Assembly (NCBI RefSeq): GCF_905475395.1
Contig: NC_058337.1
Coordinates: 11,334,983-11,398,982, forward strand
Length of the DNA: 64,000 nucleotides
Direction: 5' to 3'
From: Chrysoperla carnea
Taxonomy: Eukaryota > Arthropoda > Insecta > Neuroptera > Chrysopidae
The notes beneath the pieces were generated by a model. The model was not told where the DNA came from. It saw only the letters and a list, made by a program, of their open reading frames with translations, and did not search any database. Positions 45,893 to 57,342 of the stretch are shown piece after piece. The position numbers and the translations under genes were made by a program. How positions within the stretch are numbered: position 1 is the first letter of the stretch; every line of letters begins with the position of its first letter.

Positions 45893-46867
45893 TTTTTCGA
45901 GTACGGAATCCTAAACTCGCACTTGTAACATACCCAAGAACACTCTCCATTAAATTGCCTTTCAAACGAAACCAAACAGTTCACATAAAATATTAATTGT
46001 TCTTACATTGTTACATTGCATCAACGATTAGAATGAACACAAAAATCACTGGTGAAATCATCTAAATCAACACTTTCAAGACCTGCCAAATGAACATTTA
46101 CTTATTATAATTTTACACACAATATAGGGATCATTTTAACCTATATAAAGGGGATCATTTTATCCGTTACAAAATATTTGAATATCGTCATAAAAACTGA
46201 CCTTTAAATTTATTATACGCCTAACAAAATATTTTATAATATTATTAAAACTCAACAGAACTTATGAAAGAAACAATCAGTTGGCGAAAATAAACACAAA
46301 AAAATTTTACGTTAAAATTTGTCATTTCATAGATCAAAAGCAGTAAAATTACTTAATAGTTTTGTTACGAAACACCAAATATCTTATACATCGCCATAAA
46401 TCTTTGTTTAACGATTAATTTGATCATGTTGAAACCATCTGTCGATAAATTTAGAAAATGGCTTTAATGGATCACTTAAAATAACGAGGAATATTATGTA
46501 TTACTTTCCCCTAAAAAGAACCATCCTCAATTAATAATAACAATAGTAAAGAACATTAAAATTTAAATTAAAATCTGATGTGGACACTACACGACCTTAT
46601 ACGCTATAAACTAATTAAAATAATTTTTTTTTTTTATATTTCTGTGGAAATCTGACAATCAGAAATTTTCAATACAGCTACCGTACTATAAAGTACAATA
46701 AAAATAAAGATCACAACTGGATTTTATAATTAACCTAAATCCATAATATCAATATTCTAAGGCTACTGGTGAGTTATACCAGGGTTTCTTTAGTCGTGAC
46801 GGAAAAAAATTTGGACTCTTGGAGAACTCGATAAATCAATTCCGTGCAATAGGTAACTAAAAAACAA

Positions 46868-47413
46868 GTGAAAACAAACAATTGACTGAGTTAATTGTTG
46901 AAATACCATGCATAGTCAGTGTTGATTTCTTTATCACATAACACATACAAACATGTGACACATACATAACTGATAATCAAGTATAATACATATTATAAAA
47001 TTTTCGCCTAATTGGCGCCCTCGCGGGTAAACAGTGATATTTACGAAAAAATGTTTCAAACAAAAGTTGTTTAATTTTTGATAAGGAACATTTTTTACTT
47101 TTAAACTTTTGTTCTATCTCTAACGGTTTACAAGATGGGTCCTACGGACCCAATACCCAATTGACCTATGATGATCATTTACGAACTGGACCTCACTTTT
47201 TACGTCCTAAGTACGCTGTAAAAATTTCAGCTCGATATTTTTTTCGTTTTTGAGTTATCGTGTCCACAGACGGACGGACAGCCGGAAATGGACTAATTAG
47301 GTGATTTTTTGAACACCTATGACAAAATTTTTTTCCTAGCATCATTATTTTTAAGCGTTACAAACTTGGGACTAAACTTAATATACTATGTATATTTCAT
47401 TTATACATGGTAT
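46868..47413 (+). repeat. Repeat family A, near-complete copy
   Basis: Core from ATACCATGCATAG (46903) to TACATGGTAT (47413). The upstream flank 'aacaattgactgagttaattgtt' also flanks the 32-kb copy, so the element may start there. It has fewer GGAC repeats than the copy at 1-400. Confidence 0.65.
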
Positions 47414-48407
47414 AAAAACACGCATATAACAAGTGACGAGCCTAGAGTATCGTGTCGCTGTCGTGTGTAGTGTGAATTTTAGTTATACGTGTGTAGTGTA
47501 AATTTTAGAATGAGCGTGTTTTCTTGCTACCGGAAAATAGTACCACTAAAATAAGAAACCGCCTATCAGATGATGCTGTTAATTTGATTTCTTTGTTGAC
47601 TATTTTGCAGGTTACTAGCTTAGATTAAGTTGGTATACTATGCTCAAATTAAAAGAATAGTATTGAAAGTTAATTATGATTTGTTTAGTCGAAAGTCTGT
47701 GATGTTATTAACATAATAGATTAAAAATATAATAAACAAGTGTAATTTACAAAATTTTAAAAACCCCCGACAAATGCAATTTATTCCTTGTAAATCGATT
47801 TTTGGAAACTTAGTTATAAAATGTTCTCAATCAAGGCAGTTCGATCGTTTAAGGGCTACGATGCCACTAACAAACACATAGACGCACAGATAATAAACTT
47901 TAAAATTATAACACTCCTTATTAAATCATTATCAAAGTGATGGTCAAGGACATCAGATAAGATGAAAAGGATACTTAGAGAGCAATCATTTTTTGAGACA
48001 AATTTTTGGTCATATTTTAATTGAAATTGAAATATTTGTGTTGACCTTGTTCTTTAATTTGTGTTAAAATTATACGTCATGCCTTTTCCAAACTGAATCA
48101 ATTTTGAAGGCCATCAAAAGAAAGAAACATAGCTAAGAACGCTCTCCGTTAAATTACCTTCCAAATGAAACCAAAACAATTAAAATCGGTTCATCCGTTT
48201 AGGCGCTTCGATGCCACAGACAGGCAAACACACAAATAGCGGTCAAACTTATTACACCCCTTTTTTTAATTCGGGGGTTAAAAAGGCATTTTTAGTTTAA
48301 TTTGGTAGCAAAAAGTTTGTTTTGTTAAACAATATTTCATAGTTATCTAAATATGTGTTAGTAATTTTGTTGATGTAATTTTACTAATTATTTTTATTTA
48401 CCAGTAG

Positions 48408-48740
48408 CACTCGCGTCAACCGTTCGGTAATCTTTAGTCGCGTGGTAAGAGATTTGCTCAAGCATTCTACACATGCGTCAAATATTTCACGCGTAAAATA
48501 TTCTTTAACATTGTAAATCATAACTTCTACATAGTTTTAAATAAATGTATTTTTTAATACCATAGCTAATTAAAAATAGTTTATTGCGTGATTATTGAAA
48601 GATGTTTCAGAGTGAAAATATTAGAGCAGAGAAATAATCGAAATGATTAAATTCATTATAAATAATTTTACCATATTCCAAGTCGCAAGTTCTATCACAA
48701 GTTTTTTTTAACTTACTGACTCTCTTACTGGCAGGGCTGC
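48408..48740 (+). repeat. Repeat family C, 5' fragment
   Basis: Matches the start of 2281-3175 ('gtaatctttagtcgcg', 'agatttgctca', 'catgcgtcaaatatt'). Confidence 0.5.
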
Positions 48741-49186
48741 CAGTAGAGCCAACTTATTTTATACCGCTCGGTCACTGAAATTATACAGAATCTAATCTCA
48801 TTATACAAAGCGACAAAATTGTTAAAAAATAGTCTGTAAACAGTTCCAGTAGCAAGTGGCGATGGGTTAAAAAGTCACTTTTACGTTTACTTGTAATGCT
48901 AACGAATATTACTCAGAGAGCGACAATTTCGATTAAGAAATGTTCGATCTCTCGTTATCTCAAATCGATATTTTAACTCTCACAAGATTTACTTGTAGTT
49001 TGAATTTTTATTTTTGTATCCAATTATACGAGGCAATCCGCTATATCAACTGGATACATAAAATAACCATATTATACACTTTTTACTGGAGAGAAATTCG
49101 TTCCGTTGTAGACTTCCGATACACTGCGCACTGCCAAACGCAGACACACGCGTCTGACTCATACTTAAAAACTGAAGTGAAGTAAA

Positions 49187-49480
49187 ATGAGTAATCGCGA
49201 TATTCTATTATGCCTATTAGCTAAAAAAAAAAAATTGAAGAAGTAGAAATTCTATTTTAACAATTGATGCTTGATGGTAATGCTGAAGTCCATTATTTAA
49301 AACAAGGAAAGATGAAGGTTTCTTTGCAAAACTTATCAACTCCTTCAAGTTGCAGCCGCAGTGACGCATCTACGACAATACTTGCATTAGACTTCATAAG
49401 AGCAGTTTACTGCGTCAGCCCTTAAAGGAATTAATGATGTCATAAAACGTGATAAATCACTGCCATTTTACTACTGCAAG
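49187..49480 (+). pseudogene. Possible PIF/Harbinger transposase remnant
   Basis: From the ATG at about 49189 one frame reads MSNRDILLCLLAKKKK; shifting one frame across the poly(A) run gives '..KIEEVEILF' and then 'LMLDGNAEVHYLKQGKMKVS'. Short hydrophobic and acidic leads followed by an 'F/VHYL...M' pattern recall the N-terminus of Harbinger transposases. Only about 80 residues survive and stops interrupt it. The family assignment is tentative. Confidence 0.25.
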
Positions 49481-52100
49481 TACTGGCATTTTAGAGATAA
49501 GCTACTATTAGAGTTTTGGTCACGTGATCAAAATCAAACAGCGACAGTTTTATATCATTTCGTGCCAATTATTAATATAAATAAATTATTCAACATAATT
49601 ATAAAATGTTGTGTAAAATTTTGTTAAAAAATGGTAGGCATTATAGAACGGCCAATAATAACAGATTTCTCATATGACATTATATAGTCTACCTCGTCGA
49701 GTACTCAAAATATAGCTTATTACAAGCTACGAAAGCGTAAAAGTTTGCGATCCTAGGTGTGATAGCATTTGCAATAAAAATTGCAAAAAGTCATAAAAAG
49801 TGAATTTTTAATTGTTTTATACATATTGTTTTATTGTATAAAAATAGACAGCAAAATAGAGACGCCTACGCATTGGCAGACGGTTTCATGTAATATTTAA
49901 GTGTTTATAAATAATTTGAAATTGTATAAATGGACAATTATTTTTAAAACCGAATATTCCATTCCTAGCAATGAAAACGAAAATTTTTTAAAAATATATT
50001 GTATAAAATGACGTAACAAATAGGGAACGCAAACATATTAATTATGAAAACGTTTTTAATGTTTAATGGTATTATTATCATAGGCATTATACATTGAAAA
50101 TGTATGCATGAAAAAATTGAATTTTAGTTTTTGGCGATTTCAACAATGTTTTTCCATTGCAATGATACGTTTTTATTTTTTTAAATTAAAATATACATCC
50201 TTACGAAGAAAATGAGATCATGTTCAACTCTTTGCGATGAAAAAAAATAGATTGTTCATCCAGCTAAAGAAAGGGGTGGTTTTTGCTAAAAAATTGAATA
50301 TCTCAAAAACTATTCAACTTTTTTAAAAAAAGCACGTTTCCTGAAAATTTCAAAATTTTCCGATTTTTTTTCTAAAAAAAAGAAGTCAAAAACAAAAAAA
50401 TTAGTTTTTTTAAATTTTACTCGTTAAATTTGAGGTTATGTAAAAGAAATGGTAAATACAAAAGTTATAGATTTTTTTATTACCAAGAACTTTCCAATTT
50501 AACTTTTTTCTAAAAAATAAATACTTTAGCCACAAATCGCTAAAAACCATTTGTTACGCCTTTTCACCCCCCGGCGCACCCCTTTTCGGCTAAATCCAGC
50601 TGTTTTAAGTTTGTTTCCTGAGTTATATATATTAATATTATGTCCTACACAAAAAAACGGGCCCGATCCTGCAACTAATTTTTTCCAAATTTAACTAATA
50701 TCAGAGGTATTCAGATTGGTGTATAAATTAAGAAGGCATTGTTGTTTCAGAGAGGACCATGTATGTACATCATAGACATAGGAAAAGTAAGGACGGAGTA
50801 TAAAGCTGTATAATACATTTGTATAATGGTCTCTCACTCTCTGATACAATTACACTTTTCCCGCTACACGAGCGCCATTATAGCACTTTTATTAAATGCT
50901 ATTTTGTGGACACTTTTTGAGTCAAGAGTCAAAAGATCGTGTAAGATTGTACTCCTTCCCTCTACCCTCCAAGTTTTAACAGAAGTGCGCAAAGCAATAA
51001 GAATAGGATAGATATATAAACATCAATCCCCCAATTTCAGAACTGGTATTTGATGTTAGCAGCTGAACACTTTTTTACTTTAGCCCCTATCTAAGGGTAC
51101 GTTCCGAAATACACTGAGACCAATGTAAGATATGACATTTATTCAGTGTAGTGCGAAGCCGTTCCTTTTTAGTCAGCTATACTGGTTACTGGGCCAAGCA
51201 GGACCAAGCTGGGGCCATCTTAGTCTTCATCACAACTATAGATGACGTCGCCCAGAAGCTAAGGAAAGTCGGTGGTACTCGTTATGACACTATTTCCGAA
51301 AAAAAATATCGATCCTAAGAAAAAAATGATAAGGATTAAAAGTGTAGGAAATTCAATTTCAAAAAACTTTGGTAATAACCATTTTTCGTGTAAAATTAAA
51401 AATAAACGAGTTATGTAACAAACAATAATCACGACCCCCTTTTTTCGAGTCTAAATCGAAAAATATCGATCCTAGGAAATAATTGATAAGAACTAAAATT
51501 GTATAATTGTAAAGTTGAAAATAAACGTGTTATTTAATAAATAAAATACATACAAACTATGTCAAGACAGTGTGAAAATATGAAATACTTAATAATTGAC
51601 ATCATGGGCTACTAGCCAGTAAAAATAGTTTTTAAATTACTTCAAATATGGTGACTTTTTAACCATTTTTTTCATAGTGTTTTTTATTATTAAAAATGCG
51701 TAATTTTCGAGTTACCTAAATTTTCATAAAAAGTTAACAAAAAGTATTTCAATTTTTCATGAAAAAGATCTATTGCTGTTCTTTAAAAAAAAGAAAAGTT
51801 AATCTTTTTAAGTTAAACTTTTATTATTATCACGAGACATTCTAGTCGGATTAGTAAATTTTAAGGCAAGCTTCTTCATGAGGTTACATCTTTAGGCGTG
51901 AATTATTCTTTCTATTGGATAAATGAAAATGAAAATGGATTATATACAGGAAATAATTTTAAATTAAAAGAAGTTAAAATTCTAATTAATTTGGTTTTAT
52001 TGTATAATGTGTAGGATGATTATTTATTTTAAGTACATCATTTTTAAGTATTGTACATGATTAAAATTAAAAAACCAACATTTATTCTTTACACTTTATT

Positions 52101-52251
52101 TTAAACTACTTTATTTATCATTTTTCCGATACCATCAATTTCACTTTCAATTACATCACCTTTTTGTAAATATAGAGGAGGATTTCTAAACACACCCACT
52201 CCAGCAGGTGTCCCTGTTAAAATTACATCACCTGGGTATAATGTAAATAAC
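52101..52251 (-). CDS. Fumarylacetoacetate hydrolase-domain protein, last exon
   Basis: The final 50 codons of a FAHD2-like protein: after an AG acceptor at 52252 the frame reads LFTLYPGDVILTGTPAGVGV, then '...YLQKGDVIESEIDGIGKM', ending at TAA (52101). PGDVILTGTPxGVG is the signature loop of the FAH superfamily, followed by the usual GD-V--EI-G-G end. The family includes acylpyruvase and oxaloacetate-tautomerase type enzymes, often mitochondrial. The exon begins in the middle of a codon, so upstream exons must exist. I could not find them between here and the zinc-finger gene. Either they lie beyond nested genes or this is a stranded copy. Confidence 0.75.
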
Positions 52252-53499
52252 CTAGAAAAAAATCGAAGGTGTTATTATAAATCTAGTAAATTATTAGTGT
52301 AATTACCGATGAAATCTCAACGCGATTTACTGACGTAATTTACAATTATTCGTTTGTGAGCTACTATGGCCAACAATCTGAACACTTTCGATAAATAGCA
52401 GTTTTCTACATTTGCTCACATCAGGCCCGTGTCCAGGAATCATCCCAAGGTGAAGGGTTCAAACTTTTGTTCATCATGCTAGGCCATAAAGTCAATAAAG
52501 ACAAGAAACTATTTTTTAAAAACTTTTCCAAAACTCTGTACGCGACCTCATTTTAGACGACACAAAAATGGACTTTGATTTTCAAAACCCAAACAATCCC
52601 ACCGTGTGTAACGACCTGGCTCACATTTTTTTGAATTTTTCCCGAATCATAAACACAAGATGGCAATCGAATTAATTAATTTGAAATTCCTTCACTTCCA
52701 TGTTGATAAGAAAAATTCCCTGACCGTTTTTATTATCATAATTTGTGAAAACACACCCAATAATAAACCATAATTGCAATTTTACCGTTTTCCTGGATAT
52801 TCTTATGAATTGGAAAATAAAACCAAAAAATATAAAAATAAAACACGAGATGGCGTTCTACTTTACTAGCGTATAAAGGAATCGGGTTGGGTGCTGCAAA
52901 ATGAACTCCTGGACCAAATAACAAATATTTCCACCAGTTCCTGAAGAATTACTGAATTACTTAAGATAATACTTTTTACTCGTAAGTATGATGAAGAGAG
53001 TGCATTTGCAACGCAAATTCTAAGAGGCCTAGAAAAAAACAAAGATGATGACAATGAAAAAGACATTTTCACATGCCCGGAAGATGACGACGATGAAGAA
53101 GGAGAAAAGGGAAACTAATACTTTTGTTTTTAAAATAATAAAAAATACGGTTGGTTGTATGAAAACTTTTTGTGAACAAAATTTGTCGTAAATTTTATGC
53201 TCTACGATTTTCATAATAAATGTTAACACCATTGGAGCAATAGAAACCGAGATAAACGCGAAAAACTGATTTTTGTAAACATTGGCCTTGAATAATTTAC
53301 GGCGCAGGCGCGAGATTTTATGAGACTTTTGAGACCACTTAAAGAACACCAAAATGAAGGGCAGATTATTATCTCTCACTCTGAGGTGAAATCCTAACAT
53401 GACTGCATTATATCCGAACATTTTCATTTAAAATAACGCATTTAATCATCAAAAAAAAAAAAAATTATAATGTTTAAAATTAAATTTTTCTGGTATGAG
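52252..53499. other. Region between FAHD exon and zinc-finger gene
   Basis: No FAHD exon is recognised. A plus-strand frame (about 52956-53118) encodes 'ELLKIILFTRKYDEESAFAT' and then a very acidic tail (runs of D and E) to a stop. It resembles the end of a charged protein but is unidentified. The long minus-strand ORF in the same place is rich in hydrophobic low-complexity sequence and is judged a shadow. Confidence 0.3.
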
Positions 53500-53737
53500 T
53501 TTGTTTATGGGCAAATTAAATCGCTTCGGAGAGTAAATGATTTATCACAAACTTCACAAGAAAAGTTTTTCTCCAGTGTGAGTCACTTTATATGCTTCTA
53601 AACCGTTTTTCTGAGGAAATGATTTATCGACAAGTTTGAGAGGAAAAAGGTTTTTCTCCAGTATGAGTCCGTTTGTGATACTCTAAACCTTTTTTGTAAA
53701 AAAATGATTTATCACAAACTTCACAAGAAAAACGTTT
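53500..53737 (-). pseudogene. Eroded 3' zinc fingers beyond a premature stop
   Basis: Directly downstream of and in frame with the zinc-finger ORF stop, one complete C2H2 finger follows ([21 protein letters not shown]) with its linker HTGEKPF. After it come two decayed fingers broken by frameshifts and stops. The stop itself differs from the usual GAA of the TGEKP linker by one base (TAA). Confidence 0.75.
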
Positions 53738-56142
53738 TTATCCAGTATGAGTCCGTTTATGTGTTGTTAAATTGCTTCGCTGAGTAAATGATTTATCACA
53801 AACTTCACAAGAAAAAGGTTTTTCTCCAGTATGAGTCCGTTTATGTGCTGTTAAAGTGGCTCGGTGAGTAAATGATTTACCACAAACTTCGCAGTAATTA
53901 ATTTTTTCTCCAGTATGAATCCGTTTATGTTCTTTTAAACGGGTTCGCCGAGTAAATGATTTATCACAAACTTCACAAGAAAAAGGTTTTTCTCCAGTAT
54001 GAGTCCGTTTATGTTTTTTTAAACTGTCTTGGTGAGCAAATGATTTATCACAAACTTCACAAGAAAAAGGTTTTTCTCCAGTATGAGTCCGTTTATGTGC
54101 TGTTAAAGTGGCTGGCTGAGTAAATGATTTATCACAAACTTCACAAGAAAAAGGTTTTTCTCCAGTATGAGTCCGTTTATGTTTTTTTAAACTGTCTTGC
54201 TGAGCAAATGATTTACCACAAACTTCACAAGGAAAAGGTTTTTCTCCAGTATGAGTCCGTTTGTGATACTCTAAACCTTTTTTGTGAAAAAATGATTTAT
54301 CACAAACATCACAAGAAAAAGGATTTTCTCCAGTATGAGTCCGTTTATGTGCTGTTAAAGTGGCTGGCTGAGTAAATGATTTATCACAAACTTCACAAGA
54401 AAAAGGTTTTTCTCCAGTATGAGTCCGTTTATGTTTTTTTAAACTGTCTTGCTGAGCAAATGATTTACCACAAACTTCACAAGGAAAAGGTTTTTCTCCA
54501 GTATGAGTCCGTTTGTGATACTCTAAACCTTTTTTGTGAAAAAATGATTTATCACAAACATCACAAGAAAAAGGATTTTCTCCAGTATGAGTCCGTTTAT
54601 GTGCTGTTAAAGTGGCTGGCTGAGTAAATGATTTATCACAAACTTCACAAGAAAAAGGTTTTTCTCCAGTATGAGTCCGTTTATGTTTTTTTAAACTGTC
54701 TTGGTGAGCAAATGATTTATCACAAACTTCACAAGAAAAAGGTTTTTCTCCAGTATGAGTCCGTTTATGTGCTGTTAAAGTGGCTGGCTGAGTAAATGAT
54801 TTATCACAAACTTCACAAGAAAAAGGTTTTTCTCCAGTATGAGTCCGTTTATGTTTTTTTAAACTGTCTTGGTGAGCAAATGATTTATCACAAACTTCAC
54901 AAGAAAAAGGTTTTTCTCCAGTATGAGTCCGTTTATGTGCTGTTAAAGTGGCTGGCTGAGTAAATGATTTATCACAAACTTCACAAGAAAAAGGTTTTTC
55001 TCCAGTATGAGTCCGTTTATGTTTTTTTAAACTGTCTTGCTGAGCAAATGATTTACCACAAACTTCACAAGGAAAAGGTTTTTCTCCAGTATGAGTCCGT
55101 TTGTGATACTCTAAACCTTTTTTGTGAAAAAATGATTTATCACAAACATCACAAGAAAAAGGATTTTCTCCAGTATGAGTCCGTTTATGTGCTGTTAAAG
55201 TGGCTCGGTGAGTAAATGATTTACCACAAACTTCACAATAAATAGGTTTTTCTCCAGTATGAATCCGTTTATGTTCTTTTAAACGGGTTCGCCGAGTAAA
55301 TGATTTATCACAAACTTCACAAGAAAAAAGTTTTTCTCCAGTGTGTATTCGTTTATGTTCAATTAAACGGTATTGATCAGCTAATTTTGCATGACAAACG
55401 TCACATGAAATATTCTTGTCTTCTTTTTGAATTGATTGATGTTCTAAATCATTTTCATCAAATATTTCATCTTTTATAATAAATTCTGTATTTAATTGAT
55501 GTTCAAGTTTAATTTTTTTATATTTATCCATGGAAACTTCTTCATTAAAATCAATCCGTTTGTGTTTTGCTGTAACATTTTTTTCTAGTATTTCCTTTTT
55601 AATTATTTCATGATCTTCCGTTGTATTATTTTCTTCTTTAATTGATTCATGTTCCATAGAATCACTTTCATCAAATATTTCATTTTTAATTATAAATTCA
55701 CTGTGTAACTCTTTTTTAAATTTAAAGTTTTGATCTTCCGTTGTATTATTTTCTTCTTTAATTGATTTATGTTCCATAGAATCACTTTCATCAAATATTT
55801 CATTTTTAATTATAAATTCACTGTGTAACTCTTTTTTAAATTTAAAGTTTTGATCTTCCGTTGTATTATTTTCTTCTTTAATTGATTTATGTTCCATAGA
55901 ATCACTTTCATCAAATATTTCATTTTTAATTATAAATTCACTGTGTAACTCTTTTTTAAATTTAAAGTTTTGATCTTCCGTTGTATTATTTTCTTCTTTA
56001 ATTGATTTATGTTCCATAGAATCACTTTCATCAAATATTTCATTTTTAATTATAAATTCACTGTGTAACTCTTTTTTAAATTTAAAGTTTTTTCATCGAT
56101 AAAAGAATGATTATTTACATTATCAAATAAATTATTTTCCAT
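53738..56142 (-). CDS. C2H2 zinc-finger protein with repeated SUMO-motif N-terminus
   Basis: The open frame runs from 56017 to the stop just below 53738 (759 codons). It has three near-identical 40-residue repeats plus a partial fourth (residues 1-135), an acidic linker, then 20 C2H2 fingers at a strict 28-residue spacing from Cys205 with TGEKP linkers. It is a likely sequence-specific DNA-binding regulator in the nucleus. Each N-terminal repeat has two psi-K-x-E motifs (IKEE, IKNE), and further ones follow (IKKE, IKLE, IKDE), so multiple SUMO sites are likely. The real start is probably the ATG at 56142 (MENNLFDNVNN...), which leads into the same repeat. However, the run of six A (56088-56093) is one base out, so the frames do not join. 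Some finger triplets are identical at DNA level (252-bp units at 54124, 54376 and 54964), showing recent duplication. No ZAD or other insect-specific domain is visible. Confidence 0.85.
56018..56098 (-). pseudogene. Out-of-frame 5' part of the zinc-finger repeats
   Basis: A further copy of the N-terminal 120-bp repeat continues upstream of 56017. It joins the upstream ATG frame only if one extra A is assumed in the homopolymer at 56088-56093. Either a true frameshift or a base-calling or assembly error in the homopolymer explains it. Confidence 0.6.
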
Positions 56143-56311
56143 TTCTTTTATTCGGTTCACTCAAATTATGACAATATACCAAAAAGGTTTGATATTACTT
56201 CTATGCAATTTACAAATAACGCCATTCGCAATATTTTTAAGAATGGAGGCTCAAAGACTATAGGATAGACAAGAAGCAGAAGTATAATTATAAGTGACAT
56301 CTGGAGTCTGA
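56143..56311. promoter_or_regulatory. Residual upstream region of the zinc-finger gene
   Basis: Only about 170 bp separate the candidate ATG (56142) from the P-like composite. The promoter or 5' UTR must therefore lie in this gap or have been displaced by the insertion. No clear TATA or initiator can be named. Confidence 0.35.
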
Positions 56312-56320
56312 GGCGATCAA

Positions 56321-56513
56321 CATACGCTGAAATCTCGTATCCTTGTTACATTATGGGAACTTTTTAGATAAATTTAGTTCCGATTCTGCTACCTGTAGCG
56401 CTGATTTAAACAAAAACAAAGAAAAAATATATGTTGTACTCTATGTTATCGACTATAAATAGTTTTGTCTACTGTCATTATGTTTATTTACAAAATAATT
56501 TTTGTATAGATAC
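56321..56513 (+). repeat. Segment S1, copy of the element 5' end
   Basis: 193 bp beginning CATACGCTGAAATC and ending GTATAGATAC. It is identical to 60150-60342. It sits between the flanking direct repeat and the 3' end of the inverted copy. Confidence 0.85.
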
Positions 56514-57342
56514 CATAGAATATATAACCTTACGGATAGAATGTAATCTCAACTAATTTATCAAATTGTGCGCTACAGACGTCTAAAGGTTGAACTAAAA
56601 TTAATTTAGCAGGGAACTCCACCACATATTATTTCCTTTTAAATTGTTTATATTAATATTATTTAAATGTTATATGTAAACAAAAACAAATACCAATTTA
56701 AATAAAATAATTTTATTATATACATTAAAAATACATAACAATAAATAAATAAATACATTAAAAAAAAAAACAAACAAAAAATACATTACAATACATTTTG
56801 TTAAAATATATCCCCTTAAGGACCCACAATAAAAATATTTAGCTAGATTATAAAATTATTAATTAGCTAGACCGGTTTCGATTGCTTTGGCAATCCTCTT
56901 CAGTAGCATTAAACCTCTTAAAATTAAAAAATCTTAAAATTAGAAAAATTAAAAAATATTTAAAAAACCGAAAGAGACCGCATCACACTGAAACAAATAA
57001 TAATAAAATATTACCCTTAAAATTAAAATAAAATTATTTACCCGATTATAATAATAATAAATCTTTAAGTTACACCCTCTAAAACAATGTAACTGCCTGC
57101 TTTCACCTAAAACACAATAAAATATTAAGTTTTAATCCTAAGATAGGATTATCGTTATAAATATGTCAAAAAACCAAGGGATTAAACCTGAAAATAAAAT
57201 ATAAGATAAAACATTACAATAAATAAATTTACATTAATTTTCTAACAAAATATTTTAATAAAATTAAATGGGACGATTTTAGGACATCCTCACTATATCT
57301 AACAACCGAAAAATACCCAAACATAAAAGATTTGTTAATTAT

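Larger units (their letters stand above)
43356..46902. other. Intergenic, repeat-rich; no gene seen
   Basis: Contains two tRNA-derived SINE heads (listed separately) and fragments of the 'cgggtacggaacc' repeat (about 45895). The remainder is AT-rich with no supported coding or RNA gene. Confidence 0.4.
47414..52100. other. Intergenic, repeat-rich; no firm gene
   Basis: Includes two copies of the 'cccccgac' repeat (about 47735-47930 and 48110-48290), a family C fragment (48408-48740) and a possible Harbinger remnant (49187-49480). It also has an AT-rich block with a higher-GC patch at 50560-50690, and a duplicated 'aaaaatatcgatccta' unit (51300 and 51455). Short ORFs have no motifs. Confidence 0.4.

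Noticed and set aside
53029-53427. 132-codon minus-strand ORF
   Set aside because: Low-complexity hydrophobic sequence with no motif, antisense to an acidic frame; judged chance.
54124-55215. Three repeated 83-codon plus-strand ORFs
   Set aside because: They are antisense shadows of the zinc-finger array; their repetition simply follows the 252-bp finger triplets.
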